Shown here: piece by piece, positions 36,637-45,592 of the stretch
Numbering within the stretch: position 1 is the first letter of the stretch
Layout: each line of letters opens with the position of its first letter
DNA from: Streptomyces sp. WM6378
GTDB taxonomy: Bacteria > Actinomycetota > Actinomycetes > Streptomycetales > Streptomycetaceae
Length of the DNA stretch: 55,496 nt
Direction of reading: 5' to 3'
Assembly: GCF_001279695.1 (NCBI RefSeq)
Contig: NZ_LGDD01000312.1
Location: 1-55,496, forward strand
The notes under the pieces: model-generated
What the model saw: only the letters and a program-made list of their open reading frames with translations
What the model was told of the DNA's origin: nothing
The model's database searches: none
Position numbers and translations under genes: made by a program

Positions 36637-37521
36637 TCACTTGGCGGGTTCCTTGGCCACGGGCGCCGCCGAGACCGGGACGGGCGTCCCGTTCTGCGGC
36701 TGCCAGCCGGGGTCGCGGAACACCCGGCCGACCCGCTCGCTCCAGCTGCGGGCCAGCTTGATGTCCTTGGCGATGGCCATGTACTCGTGCGAGGCGACCT
36801 TCAGCGGGTTGTACGTCCGGATGTTCTTGGTCAGCCCGTAAACGGGCCGCTCGGTCTCCGCGACGAACGATCCGAAAAGCCGGTCCCAGATGATGAGGAC
36901 CCCGCCGTAATTGCGGTCCAGATAGCTGCCCTGGGACGCGTGGTGCACACGGTGGTGCGACGGCGTATTGAAGACGAACTCAAACCATCGGGGCATTTTG
37001 TCGATGCGCTCGGTGTGCACCCAGAACTGATAGGCGAGGTTCAGGGAGTTGCAGAATGCCAGCACCGCCGGGTGCACACCGACGGCGACCATCGGCAGGA
37101 AGAAGAACCCTACGGTGAACGTCATCCAGGGTTGGCGCAGCGCGGTGGTCAGATTGAACTTCCGGCTGGAGTGGTGGACGACATGGCAGGCCCACAGGAT
37201 CCGGATGACGTGGTGGCTCCGGTGGGACCAGTAGGAGAGGAAGTCCTGCGCGAGCAGCAAAAGCGGAAGGGTCCACCACAGTAACGGCACGCGCAGCGGC
37301 GTCAGTTCGTAGACGACGCCGTAGATCGCGACATCCTGGAACTTCCACAGGAAACCGAAGAAGAGACTGCCGAGCCCCATGCTGACACTGGTCGCCGCGT
37401 CCTTGGCTTCGTATCCGGCGTCCTCCTCGTCGGGATGCAGCCGGACGAGGATGATTTCGACGACGGTGAGCAACGCGAAGGCAGGTATGGACCAGATGAC
37501 GACATCGGGGAGGTTTGACAT
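36637..37521 (-). CDS. Sterol desaturase/fatty acid hydroxylase family membrane protein
   Basis: The protein has 294 residues with about four membrane segments and the full eight-histidine di-iron set: SHRSHH, HVVHHSSRKFN and NTPSHHRVHHAS, plus the YGGVLIIWDRLFGSF signature. It should be an O2-dependent di-iron hydroxylase or desaturase acting on a lipid or other hydrophobic substrate. ATG 37521 lies 28 bp past the stop of gmhB on the same strand, so it is probably the last gene of the heptose operon. A link to the product (for example modifying a lipid acceptor) is inference. No strong ribosome binding site is visible. Confidence 0.9.
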   Translation of the reverse strand: MSNLPDVVIWSIPAFALLTVVEIILVRLHPDEEDAGYEAKDAATSVSMGLGSLFFGFLWKFQDVAIYGVVYELTPLRVPLLWWTLPLLLLAQDFLSYWSHRSHHVIRILWACHVVHHSSRKFNLTTALRQPWMTFTVGFFFLPMVAVGVHPAVLAFCNSLNLAYQFWVHTERIDKMPRWFEFVFNTPSHHRVHHASQGSYLDRNYGGVLIIWDRLFGSFVAETERPVYGLTKNIRTYNPLKVASHEYMAIAKDIKLARSWSERVGRVFRDPGWQPQNGTPVPVSAAPVAKEPAK

Positions 37522-37549
37522 GGACAGGAATGATAGGCCGCCCTCCAAT

Positions 37550-38176
37550 TCAGAAGTTGACGCCTGTTGCCTGGTGGGCGCCCGGTATTGCTGCCGCAGG
37601 CCCGGGGATCTCGGAGCCCGCGATGGCGGTGAGTGCTTGGGCCGTCGAGGTCCGGTACAGGGTCGGTGCGACACCGGCGAGAGGCTGTGGCCCGACGAGG
37701 GCGGTGCGGGTTCCGGCGCCGTGGCCGGCCTCGATGTCACAGACGGAGTCGCCGACCATCCACGAGGAGGACAGGTCACAGCCGAGGTCGCCGGCGGCCT
37801 GGTGGAGCATTCCGGGGGCGGGCTTGCGACAGGAACAGGCGATGGAGAACCGCGGCACGGTGCCGCCCGGATGGTGCGGGCACAGGTAGATCCCGTCCAG
37901 CTGGACCCGGTGGCGGGCCAGGAGTTCCCGCAGCCGCCGGTGCATCGGTGCGATGGCGACCTCGTCGATCAGGCCGCGGGCCAGTCCGCTCTGGTTGGTG
38001 ACCACGATCAGGGCGAAACCGTAGCGCTGGAGCGCGCGCAGCGGTGGCCCGATGTCCGCCTGGAGTACCAGGTCCTCGGGGCGGGACGGGTAGTGCCGGG
38101 GTTCGGTGAGGGTGCCGTCGCGGTCGAGGAACACCGCGGGCCGCCGAAGCGCTCCGGTGTGCGCCGGGGTGGTCAT
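37550..38176 (-). CDS. gmhB: D-glycero-D-manno-heptose 1,7-bisphosphate 7-phosphatase (GmhB-like)
   Basis: This 208-residue HAD phosphatase has nucleophile and acid Asp18 and Asp20 in FLDRDGTLTEPRHY. The GmhB zinc site is complete: Cys99 and His101 in CPHHPGGTVP, Cys114 and Cys116 in CSCRKPAPGM. VVTNQSGLARG is the second HAD motif, and MVGDSVCDIEAGHGAGT the last. The zinc loop is close to that of E. coli GmhB as I recall it. It should remove the C7 phosphate of heptose 1,7-bisphosphate, between the kinase and nucleotidyl steps of the fused enzyme at 48400-50499. The start at 38176 matches the usual short N-terminus. Confidence 0.93.
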   Translation of the reverse strand: MTTPAHTGALRRPAVFLDRDGTLTEPRHYPSRPEDLVLQADIGPPLRALQRYGFALIVVTNQSGLARGLIDEVAIAPMHRRLRELLARHRVQLDGIYLCPHHPGGTVPRFSIACSCRKPAPGMLHQAAGDLGCDLSSSWMVGDSVCDIEAGHGAGTRTALVGPQPLAGVAPTLYRTSTAQALTAIAGSEIPGPAAAIPGAHQATGVNF

Positions 38177-38367
38177 GCCGCTGCACGGGTGCCGAAGGCG
38201 TGGAAGGGTTCGGGCTCTTGGGTCTCCGTCCTCTGAAAGGAGACTGCGGGTAGGGCGGTTGCTGATGTGCGAACGAGCTCGCGGCTTGGCGTCATCACGG
38301 GTCATTCCTTGGCCGGACGGACGAACACGGGTACGGGACGAGCAACTGGCCAGGGGGACAGAGGCCC

Positions 38368-39606
38368 TCAGGCCGTTCCCTCGGGTGCGCTCAGTGGCGG
38401 GGCATGGCGAACGGCCGGGCTGATGGTCGCGCAGACCGCCGTGACGACCATGATGGTGGTGAGGGCGACGACGGCACCGTTGGGGCCCACGGCGGTCAGC
38501 AGCAGTCCGGCGCCGAGCGAACCGACGGGCATGACGCCCCAGGCGAGGGTCATCGCGGCACTGGTGACCCGGCCCAGGATCTCGTTGGGGACCAGGAGTG
38601 CGGTGTAGCTGAAGATCACTACGTTCCACATGGGTCCGATGAACGAGGTGGCCGCGCCGATCACCCCGATCTGCAGGGGGTCGGTGGTGAACAGGAAGAG
38701 CGGCAGGAGCGCGGCCCAGATCCAGTTGACCCCGATGATGACCATTTTGGGCGTGAAGTGACGGTGGGCTCTGGTGGCCACCAGAGCGCCGACGAGTCCG
38801 CCGCCGGAGTAGATGCCGAGCATGGTTCCGATGGCGCCGGGGGTCGCACCGTGGCGTTGGGCGAGGACGACGACGGTCAGCACGAGCGCCTGGAAGACCA
38901 GGTTGGTGGCGGTGATCAGCAGGACCGCCGTGCGGATGAGCGGGTGGCGCCAGATCCAGCGCAGTCCTGTCAGGGTCGCCTGCCACAGCGGCTCGGCCGG
39001 CGCGGTCGTCTTGCTCTGCAGGTCCTTGCGGAGGAACAGCAGCGCGACGGAGGCGGCGGCGTAGGAGATCGCATCGGCCAGGAAGGGCAGGGCGCGGTCG
39101 ATTCCGAAGAGCAGGCCGCCGAGCGGTCCCCCGGCCAGGGCGGCGCCCCGGCTGCGGGCTTCGTTCTGGGCCACGGCCGCGGGCAGCAGGACGGCCGGCA
39201 CGATCCTGGGCAGGGCGGCCGTCTCCGCCAGGCTGAAGAACACGAAGCACAGCCCTTGGACGAACGCGACCACGATGAGCTGAGCGACCGTCAGCAGCCC
39301 CAGCCACAGGGCGACCGGAACGGTGGACAGAGCGAGACCGGCCAGGATCTCGCTGGTCAGCAGGATCCGGTGGCGGTTGTACCGGTCCACGAGCGGCCCG
39401 GCCGGTAAGTAGGCGACGAGAAAGGGCAGAGTACCGGCGGCTCCGACGAGGCCCGCGTCGGCGGGCGAGCCGGTCGTGGCCAGGACGAGCAGCGGCATCG
39501 CTGTCGCGCTGATCCGGGCGCCGAGGGTGGAGACGACCTGACCGCTCCAGAGCGTGACGAAGTCTCGGTTGCGCCACAGTGACGGCTCGGCGGCCGTGGT
39601 GGTCAC
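38368..39606 (-). CDS. MFS exporter
   Basis: This protein of about 412 residues has twelve predicted membrane helices of the MFS_3/EntS type. It opens with LWRNRDFVTLWSGQVVSTLG and shows LPAGPLVDRYNRHRILLTSE, the motif A region. It probably exports the cluster's product or gives self-resistance. GTG 39606 has GGAGG five bases upstream; a second GTG at 39645 with GAGGAG eight bases upstream would add 13 residues. It lies between gmhB and the isomerase gene in the same operon. Confidence 0.9.
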   Translation of the reverse strand: MTTTAAEPSLWRNRDFVTLWSGQVVSTLGARISATAMPLLVLATTGSPADAGLVGAAGTLPFLVAYLPAGPLVDRYNRHRILLTSEILAGLALSTVPVALWLGLLTVAQLIVVAFVQGLCFVFFSLAETAALPRIVPAVLLPAAVAQNEARSRGAALAGGPLGGLLFGIDRALPFLADAISYAAASVALLFLRKDLQSKTTAPAEPLWQATLTGLRWIWRHPLIRTAVLLITATNLVFQALVLTVVVLAQRHGATPGAIGTMLGIYSGGGLVGALVATRAHRHFTPKMVIIGVNWIWAALLPLFLFTTDPLQIGVIGAATSFIGPMWNVVIFSYTALLVPNEILGRVTSAAMTLAWGVMPVGSLGAGLLLTAVGPNGAVVALTTIMVVTAVCATISPAVRHAPPLSAPEGTA

Positions 39607-39712
39607 GACGCCTCCGTCGGGTCGGGGGTGCTGGCGGTTGAGCACAGCGGGTACTCCTCGTAGCTCGGCGCACGTGGTTGCCGCTCAGCCGCGGCGCGAG
39701 GGTCCCTTCCGG

Positions 39713-40588
39713 TCATGGGTGGGACGGCGCGTGAACTTTGATCACGTCGCGCAGGTACGCGGCTGCCCCGGCCGTCTCGGCCAGGAGAATCGACGGCACG
39801 CAGTGTGGTTCGAGCGTGAGGTACCCGTCGTAGCCCGCGGTCGCCAGGCTTGTGATCATCGCCGGCCAGTCCAGTTCCCCGGTGCCGAGAGACGCGGTGT
39901 CGTAGGCCCTGCCGTGATCGGTAAAGCGGATCCAGCCGTCGTGCGGGGTCTCCTCCGACGCTCGGCACACGTCCTTCACGTGGGCGTAGCGCACCCACGG
40001 CAGGAGCAGGGGCAATGCGTCGCGGGCCGGGGAGACCGCCGCGCAGAGGAAGTTCGCGGCATCGAAGTTCAGGCCGAACCAGGGCGAGTCGACCCGGGCG
40101 AACAGCTCCGCCAACGCTGTCGGCCGTCTGCTGATGTCGGACCCGACCGGGTCCCATCCGAACGCGTCGAACTCGTTCTCCAGCACGACCACCACGTTCT
40201 CCGACCCGGCACGGTCGAGGACCGGCGCCAGCGCGCGGGCGTATGCCGCGATCGCACGCCGGTCGTCGACCAGCGGCGCGTGACCGAAGTAGGTGTTCAC
40301 CCGGTCGCTGCCGGTCCGTGCCGCAAGCGCGATCGCCTCGTGGAGAAGCGAGACGCCGTCCGCTTCGCCGGCGCCGTACAGCTGGCTGGGGGTCGACACG
40401 CACGCTATCCGCAGCCCGGCACGGTCGAGTTTTCGGAGCGCGGCGTCGACACCGTCCCGCACGGCGTTCTTCGGATACCAGAATTCCACCGCGTCGCACT
40501 GAGCGGACCTGGCCATTTCGATCAGGCCGTCCACGCCGTCGGTGTCCGTGAACTCGGTGCCGGACACCGCGATCGACATTCCTCGCAT
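39713..40588 (-). CDS. Sugar phosphate isomerase/epimerase-like TIM barrel
   Basis: This 291-residue protein is of the xylose isomerase-like TIM barrel group. Metal-ligand strands are visible as VVLENEFDAFGWDP (Glu), WFGLNFDAANFLCA (Asp), YAHVKDV (His, Asp) and GYLTLEPHCVPS (Glu), ending in a C-terminal helix. Such enzymes isomerise or epimerise sugars or inosose-type ketoses. Here it may act on an oxidised heptose, but the substrate is not deducible. GAGAGGAAG lies five bases before the ATG at 40588. The gene follows the first GMC oxidoreductase after 36 bp. Confidence 0.88.
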   Translation of the reverse strand: MRGMSIAVSGTEFTDTDGVDGLIEMARSAQCDAVEFWYPKNAVRDGVDAALRKLDRAGLRIACVSTPSQLYGAGEADGVSLLHEAIALAARTGSDRVNTYFGHAPLVDDRRAIAAYARALAPVLDRAGSENVVVVLENEFDAFGWDPVGSDISRRPTALAELFARVDSPWFGLNFDAANFLCAAVSPARDALPLLLPWVRYAHVKDVCRASEETPHDGWIRFTDHGRAYDTASLGTGELDWPAMITSLATAGYDGYLTLEPHCVPSILLAETAGAAAYLRDVIKVHAPSHP

Positions 40589-40624
40589 GGGGACTTCCTC
40601 TCATCTGGCTGCTTCGGGTACGTG

Positions 40625-42103
40625 TCACCCGGCGAGGATCGCTCCAAGTCGCTTGCTGAGCGCGAGCGTTGTCATCGATGGATTCGCCGCCCCGGTGCGT
40701 GGCATGACCGACGGACCACACGCGTACAGACCCGGTACGGCGGTGAACTGGTGCTCCTCGTCGAGGACTTCGCCGAAGGCCAGGGTGCCCGCCTCGTGTT
40801 GCTCGGAGCCGAGCGGGAAGCTGTAGGTGAGCGGCGTCGGTGTGCGGACCGCTGTCAGCCGGTCGGCCAGGTCGGGCGAGCCGTGCCGCGGCGAGAAGTG
40901 AAGCTCGTCGGCCGGCGCTCCGGTCAACTGCGCCATTTCGACCCACAGTTCTGCGAGCAGGTGTCGCTGAGCGGCGAGCACCGGCTCATCGCCCGCTTCG
41001 AGTGGGGCGTGCACGGTCGTCGGCCAGGGCCATTCGCCGTGACCGTCGCACCGCACCTGGCTGTGCGGGCCCCGGCGCTGTTCGCCCATGGTCCAACTGT
41101 CCAGGTTTACCGTGCCGTTGGCCCCTTCGGTGAAGCGCACGAACTGGTTGGACCGGGTACTGGCCGTACCGCTCCGGTGGTAGACGTGGCCCTCGTGAGC
41201 AGCCGCCCGGACGGCATCGGGAAGCCGTTCGGGATCGGTGAAGGCGACCGTGAACCCTTGTGAGATCTTGTCGACGAGTCCGGGCAGCTCCCGCGGTGTG
41301 GCGGCGTCCGAGGCGGCCAAGGCCTGGATCGCGAGACGGCTGTTCACGACCGTACCGGCTGCCAGCACCACCCGGTTCGCCCTCAGGTCACGCAGCTCAC
41401 CGTCCTCGGTGCGGACCCGCACGCCAGTCGCCCTGCCGTGTTCGACCCGGACTCCCGCGACGTCGTGGCCGGCGAGGATCGGCACACGGCGCACCCCCGG
41501 ATCGCCGTCGTCGTCCCACCACGCGAGTGGGCTGAACGCGCTCCACCCTCCGGCGGGTTCCGTGCGGGTGGCGTGCGGCGTGCGGTCGAACTCCATCGCG
41601 CCAAGGGTCAGCCCGGGTGCCCCAGGAGGCTCGGCGCCCCACCCGACCACGTCGTCGACGACCCGCTGGTACAGCGACGGCCCGCCGTCCCACGTCTCGG
41701 TCAGTTCGGTGACGACCGCTTCCGGCCACTGCTCGGTAAGGGCCCAGCGCTCGATGGGCAGCAGTACGCCACCCCAGTAGAGCGAGCGGCCGCCGACCCG
41801 TCGACGCAGGCCGGCCAGGTCGCGGTAGGACCCGTTGGCTGTCTGGTACGGACGGCGGAAGTCGGGGTCGGTCTCCGGATGCAGCCAGAGCCGGAGCGCC
41901 TCGGCCGAGGAGTATGCGTTCTGGATATGGGTGCGGCCCCGGTCGGGCCCGGCCTCCAGTACGGCCACCGAACCCCGGCCCCGTCGGCCGAGTTCGGCCG
42001 CCGTTGCGAGGCCGGCCATTCCGGCGCCGACCACGAGTGTCTCCACCTCGGCCAACGGTTCCACTGACACCCCACGGTTGTTCGTAGTCTGATGTGTTGT
42101 CAT
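40625..42103 (-). CDS. GMC-type FAD oxidoreductase, first paralogue
   Basis: This 492-residue flavoprotein has the FAD dinucleotide motif VVGAGMAGLATAAELGRRG at residues 24-42 and GGRSLYWGG as a second conserved loop. RANRVVLAAGTVVNSRLAIQ precedes the C-terminal domain, where SEQHEAGTLAFG carries the catalytic-type His and GAANPSMTTLALSKRL the Asn pair. It should oxidise an alcohol to an aldehyde or ketone. GMC flavoenzymes do this at C6' in neomycin/butirosin-type pathways, where an aminotransferase follows. A paralogue is encoded at 52178-53767. The ATG at 42103 has no strong ribosome binding site. Confidence 0.9.
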   Translation of the reverse strand: MTTHQTTNNRGVSVEPLAEVETLVVGAGMAGLATAAELGRRGRGSVAVLEAGPDRGRTHIQNAYSSAEALRLWLHPETDPDFRRPYQTANGSYRDLAGLRRRVGGRSLYWGGVLLPIERWALTEQWPEAVVTELTETWDGGPSLYQRVVDDVVGWGAEPPGAPGLTLGAMEFDRTPHATRTEPAGGWSAFSPLAWWDDDGDPGVRRVPILAGHDVAGVRVEHGRATGVRVRTEDGELRDLRANRVVLAAGTVVNSRLAIQALAASDAATPRELPGLVDKISQGFTVAFTDPERLPDAVRAAAHEGHVYHRSGTASTRSNQFVRFTEGANGTVNLDSWTMGEQRRGPHSQVRCDGHGEWPWPTTVHAPLEAGDEPVLAAQRHLLAELWVEMAQLTGAPADELHFSPRHGSPDLADRLTAVRTPTPLTYSFPLGSEQHEAGTLAFGEVLDEEHQFTAVPGLYACGPSVMPRTGAANPSMTTLALSKRLGAILAG

Positions 42104-42148
42104 CCGGCAGTGAGGCGACCGCCCGGGCGGCGCGAATCGGGGGCGTTG

Positions 42149-43144
42149 TCACGCCCGGCGCGGTTGCTCCCGGCTCGCCGTCATGGTGGGCGCGCGGCTG
42201 CTGGGCAGTTCGAGTTTGTAGGCGTAGGCGCCGCGGGTCAGATCGAAGGTGTCCGTGCCCTGGGCGGCGAGTTCGGTCACCATCGCGGCCGTCAGCAGAT
42301 GCCCCGGCGAGTCACGGCCGTGGCCCAGGTGGTAGGCCGAACGGTAGGCGTAGTACGTACGCTCGTGCCAGAAGCCGAACCATCCGGCGAGCAGGGTTTC
42401 GTCCAGCCACAACTCGTGTATGCGCGCGGCACTGGACGGCTCGGCCGCGACGGCGGCGTACGTCCGGTCGACCGCGCCTCCGTCGAACGGCGCCACCGCG
42501 TCGGGCCGGTGACGCCACTGCTGCGTATGCAGCTCGATGAAGGCCGGCAGCCGGGCGACGACCCGCTCCGCGGTGTCCGCGCAGGTGAGCCGGAGCTTGC
42601 CGAGTCGCTCGATGCGGCGGCGCTTTCGCCGCATGTCCCGCCGCTCGCTGACACGTCGGACGATGTCGGGGTCGGTGAGGTCGAGGCGGAACACCGTGTC
42701 CGACGGCCAGGACGTGGCTCCCAACTCGGACACGGCGCGCAGCAGCGGTCCGTCGGCGATGAGGTTGCTCAGCTCCAGCCGGGCGCCGAACTCCCGCTGA
42801 CAGCGGTCGATCGCCTCGGCAAGACCCTCGATGTCGGGCTCGGGTCCGGTGGGTGGCGCGTCGCCCACCTCCGCGACCTCGTTGTAGTCGGCCCACGGCC
42901 AGGACAAGGGGCGCAGGAGCGCCGTGCCACCGTCCTGGTGCAACTGCAGGCCGACCACCAGGGTGGGCCGGTCGCCGCGCGCCATGTGGACCAGCACCGG
43001 GGTCGTGCCCTCCGCTTCCGCCGCCTCACGAATCCACGCCCGCCACCAGCCGCACGTCTGGAAAGGCGTCCGCGCCGAGAGCCGGTGCGCGTCCAGGAAA
43101 TCCGTCGCGGCCCGCGCACCGTACTCGAAGGCGACGGCATTCAT
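42149..43144 (-). CDS. GNAT-fold acyltransferase of the BioF2/CelD-like group
   Basis: The protein has 331 residues. The layout matches the double-GNAT BioF2-like (CelD/FemAB-related) family: FQTCGWWRAWIREAAEAEGT near the start, a central basic SERRDMRRKRRRIERLGKLR helix, FIELHTQQWRHRPDA, and HELWLDETLLAGWFGFWHER with YYAYRSAYHLGHG, ending FDLTRGAYAYKLEL. These proteins transfer acyl groups, and FemAB relatives transfer aminoacyl groups from tRNA. In this operon it may acylate an amino group made by the aminotransferase. ATG 43144 has GGAAGGG nine bases upstream. Confidence 0.85.
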   Translation of the reverse strand: MNAVAFEYGARAATDFLDAHRLSARTPFQTCGWWRAWIREAAEAEGTTPVLVHMARGDRPTLVVGLQLHQDGGTALLRPLSWPWADYNEVAEVGDAPPTGPEPDIEGLAEAIDRCQREFGARLELSNLIADGPLLRAVSELGATSWPSDTVFRLDLTDPDIVRRVSERRDMRRKRRRIERLGKLRLTCADTAERVVARLPAFIELHTQQWRHRPDAVAPFDGGAVDRTYAAVAAEPSSAARIHELWLDETLLAGWFGFWHERTYYAYRSAYHLGHGRDSPGHLLTAAMVTELAAQGTDTFDLTRGAYAYKLELPSSRAPTMTASREQPRRA

Positions 43145-43229
43145 CCGGTGCGTCCCTTCCACCGCGACGCCTGCTCGCCACAGGTCGGCAGAGCCGTCTC
43201 GGATGCGGAGCCGGGGTCCCGTGCCACCC

Positions 43230-44477
43230 TCATGACGCCGCCTTGGCCACGTCCTCCACCGTGGTCCTGAACAGCCGCGCCGCGGCCTCGATCGTGTCGT
43301 CGTCGGCGGTCACGTCGATGCCCACTCCGCTGCCGAGGTAGGAGTCGACCACCCCGACACTCAACGCGATGCTGCGGCTGAGCAGGTCGTCCGTGCGCGG
43401 GAGGCTGCCCGGTGGATACGACCGGCGCGAGACGGCGCGATCCGGCCTGCGCCTCCTGGAGTCCGTCGGATCAAGGAGATCCGGCCGCAGCTGCGTCATG
43501 TTGGCGTAGTTGTGTTTGCCCGACTGGCTCAGAGTGATCGTGCCCAGTCGGGCGGCCACCTCGCCGGCGATGGCCGCGGACGTGAACGTGTACGCCAGCA
43601 CCGTGGCGCAGTCGCCGTCCGGGTCGTGCAGTCGGCGGCGCGTCGCGCCGGGCAGGTCGCCGATCGCGTCCGCGAACGTGTCCCGGTTGGCCCGCAACGT
43701 CCGCAGGGTGTCCGGCAGTTTGCGCACCTGGGCGAGTGCGAACGCGCCGGTCAGCTCATGCATCCGCAGATTCAGGCCGAACAGCGGTGGCCCGTCGGTG
43801 ACGCCCTGCCGCAACGGCGCGGCGCCGTGGTCGTGCAGGGCGAACGCCGTCTCGTACAGATCGTCGTCGTCGGTGAGCAGCACGCCGCCGTCGCCCGCCG
43901 TGAAGGTCTTGAAGACGTTGAGGCTGAACGCGCCGAATCCACCGACCGTCCCCAGGTGCCGACCGCGATACGTGCCACCACCGGCCTGCGCGCAGTCCTC
44001 CACGAGCAGCAGCCCGTGCTCACGTGTGACGGCGTCCAGGGCATCGAGGTCGCACGGCGCTCCGAGCATGTGGACGGCGATCACCGCCTTCGTCCGCGAG
44101 GTGATCTTCGAAGCCACGTCAGCCGGATCGAGCAGCAGGCTCTCGTCGATCTCGGCGAGCACCGGCTCGGCCCCGGTGTGGGCGACCGCGGCTATCGAGG
44201 CGATGAAGGTGTAGCCCGGCACGATCACCTCGTCGCCCGGACCGATGCCCGCGGCGAGCAGCCCGGCGTACAGAGCACTGGTGCAGCTGTTCATGCCCAG
44301 GCAGTGGCGTGCACCGGTCAGGGCGCGGAATTCCTGCTCGAACCGTGACACCTTCGATGGCGGTGCGGACGCGTCGTGGTCGTCGAAGCGGTACCGGCTC
44401 AGCTCTCGCTCACGTACGACGCTCAGCAGCTCGGCTTCTTCTTCCGGGCCTATTCGGGAAACTCCTGGTCCTGCCAT
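43230..44477 (-). CDS. DegT/DnrJ/EryC1/StrS-family PLP aminotransferase
   Basis: The protein has 415 residues. The family is clear from CLGMNSCTSALYAGLLAAGI, EVIVPGYTFIASIAAVAHTG, LLLVEDCAQAGGGTYRGRHL and the PLP site FSLNVFKTFTAGDGG, with Lys190 as the Schiff-base lysine. Asp161 (VEDCAQ) would pair with the pyridine nitrogen. It should transaminate a keto- or aldehydo-sugar, giving an aminosugar. GMC oxidoreductases in the same cluster can supply the carbonyl. GGAGG lies seven bases before the ATG at 44477, so the longer open frame upstream is not used. Confidence 0.94.
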   Translation of the reverse strand: MAGPGVSRIGPEEEAELLSVVRERELSRYRFDDHDASAPPSKVSRFEQEFRALTGARHCLGMNSCTSALYAGLLAAGIGPGDEVIVPGYTFIASIAAVAHTGAEPVLAEIDESLLLDPADVASKITSRTKAVIAVHMLGAPCDLDALDAVTREHGLLLVEDCAQAGGGTYRGRHLGTVGGFGAFSLNVFKTFTAGDGGVLLTDDDDLYETAFALHDHGAAPLRQGVTDGPPLFGLNLRMHELTGAFALAQVRKLPDTLRTLRANRDTFADAIGDLPGATRRRLHDPDGDCATVLAYTFTSAAIAGEVAARLGTITLSQSGKHNYANMTQLRPDLLDPTDSRRRRPDRAVSRRSYPPGSLPRTDDLLSRSIALSVGVVDSYLGSGVGIDVTADDDTIEAAARLFRTTVEDVAKAAS

Positions 44478-44509
44478 GGCGATCCCTCCTTTCGTCCGAG
44501 TCTGTCCTG

Positions 44510-45592
44510 TTACCTGTGGCCGACCGCGGTGTGCGGCGGCTGGGGCGACTTGTCGGCCAGGTCGCTCGGGACCAGGTCCATCAGGAGCGCGTCCCGCCAG
44601 GCGCCGTGGTGGCGTTCGTACGCCCTCATCCGGCCGACGTGCCGGAATCCCACCTTCTCCAGGCATCGCACAGCGGCCCCGTTGTCGGCATTGGGCGCGG
44701 CGGTGATGCGGTGTCCGTCGGCGGCGAAGACCGACCCGGCGAACAGTCTCAACGCCCGTGTCCCGATCTCCCGGCCCCGGTCGGCCGCTTCGGACACCGC
44801 CAGCGCCTCGACCCGGATGTGTTCGAACTCCGCGTCGGCCTCCGTGCGGTACTCAAGGAAGCCGACGGGACGCTTGTGTTCGAGCATCACCAGGCAGCGT
44901 TCGTGCTGGAATTTGCTGAGCACCCCGTCGGTCGGCTCCAGCGCCCGCCACGCCAGCACCTCGCTGTCGCCGAACGTTCGGCGGAACAGCTCGATGTCCT
45001 CCGGTATCGCGCGTCGCAACCCGATACCGCTCTCGTCGACCTGGTCGTCCTCGACGACGGCGGCACCGGGTCGTGCCGCTGCCTGCTCACCGGCCTCGAT
45101 CAACTCCTCAAGGAGGTCGACCAGTTCGGCGGCGTTCTCCGGCCGCGGGTCCGGCACGACGCGGCACGTGGGCGCCGCGAACGCCTCGGCGGTCAGGAAC
45201 GGGTGGTTGCCCAGGACCAGCAGCGGGCGTCCCGTGTCCAGGGCGAGACCGATCTCGGTGAGCGTGCCGTAGCGGCCCTCGAACGCGATCATGCCGTCGC
45301 CGCACCAGTTGAGGATGTTGCTCCGGGCCAGGTCCATCGACGTGGGCAGGGCCCAGGTGGTTCCGTCCTCGGCGTCGGACAGCCGGTTCCACTTCAGCAG
45401 CGCGAGTGTGTCGCCGCCGACCGCCTGGCAGCCCTTGTTGGCCGCGGCCGCCACGCCACCCTCGCCGCCGCTGACCAGACCGTAGCCGCGCCGTGCGAGC
45501 TCTTCGCCGATCCTCTCCGCCAGGCGCAGGACGTCGGCTCCCGCATTGCCGGGCCGGCCACCGAGAACCGCGATCGCGCGCCGACGGCTCAT
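44510..45592 (-). CDS. SLOG (LOG-like) domain fused to a GNAT acetyltransferase
   Basis: The protein has 360 residues in two domains. Residues 1-165 are a SLOG/TIGR00725-type Rossmann domain (RRRAIAVLGGRPGNAGA, LVSGGEGGVAAAANKGCQAV, MIAFEGRYGTLTEIGLALDT), related to LOG phosphoribohydrolases and DprA. The usual PGGxGT loop is EGRYGT here, with Glu113 kept. Residues about 190-345 are a GNAT domain (GLRRAIPEDIELFRRTF, AVSEAADRGREIGTRALRLF, NADNGAAVRCLEKVGFRHVG). Its first ATG overlaps the stop of the GT9 gene, so translation is coupled. The reaction is unknown; a nucleotide-bound substrate being acetylated is one guess. Confidence 0.88.
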   Translation of the reverse strand: MSRRRAIAVLGGRPGNAGADVLRLAERIGEELARRGYGLVSGGEGGVAAAANKGCQAVGGDTLALLKWNRLSDAEDGTTWALPTSMDLARSNILNWCGDGMIAFEGRYGTLTEIGLALDTGRPLLVLGNHPFLTAEAFAAPTCRVVPDPRPENAAELVDLLEELIEAGEQAAARPGAAVVEDDQVDESGIGLRRAIPEDIELFRRTFGDSEVLAWRALEPTDGVLSKFQHERCLVMLEHKRPVGFLEYRTEADAEFEHIRVEALAVSEAADRGREIGTRALRLFAGSVFAADGHRITAAPNADNGAAVRCLEKVGFRHVGRMRAYERHHGAWRDALLMDLVPSDLADKSPQPPHTAVGHR

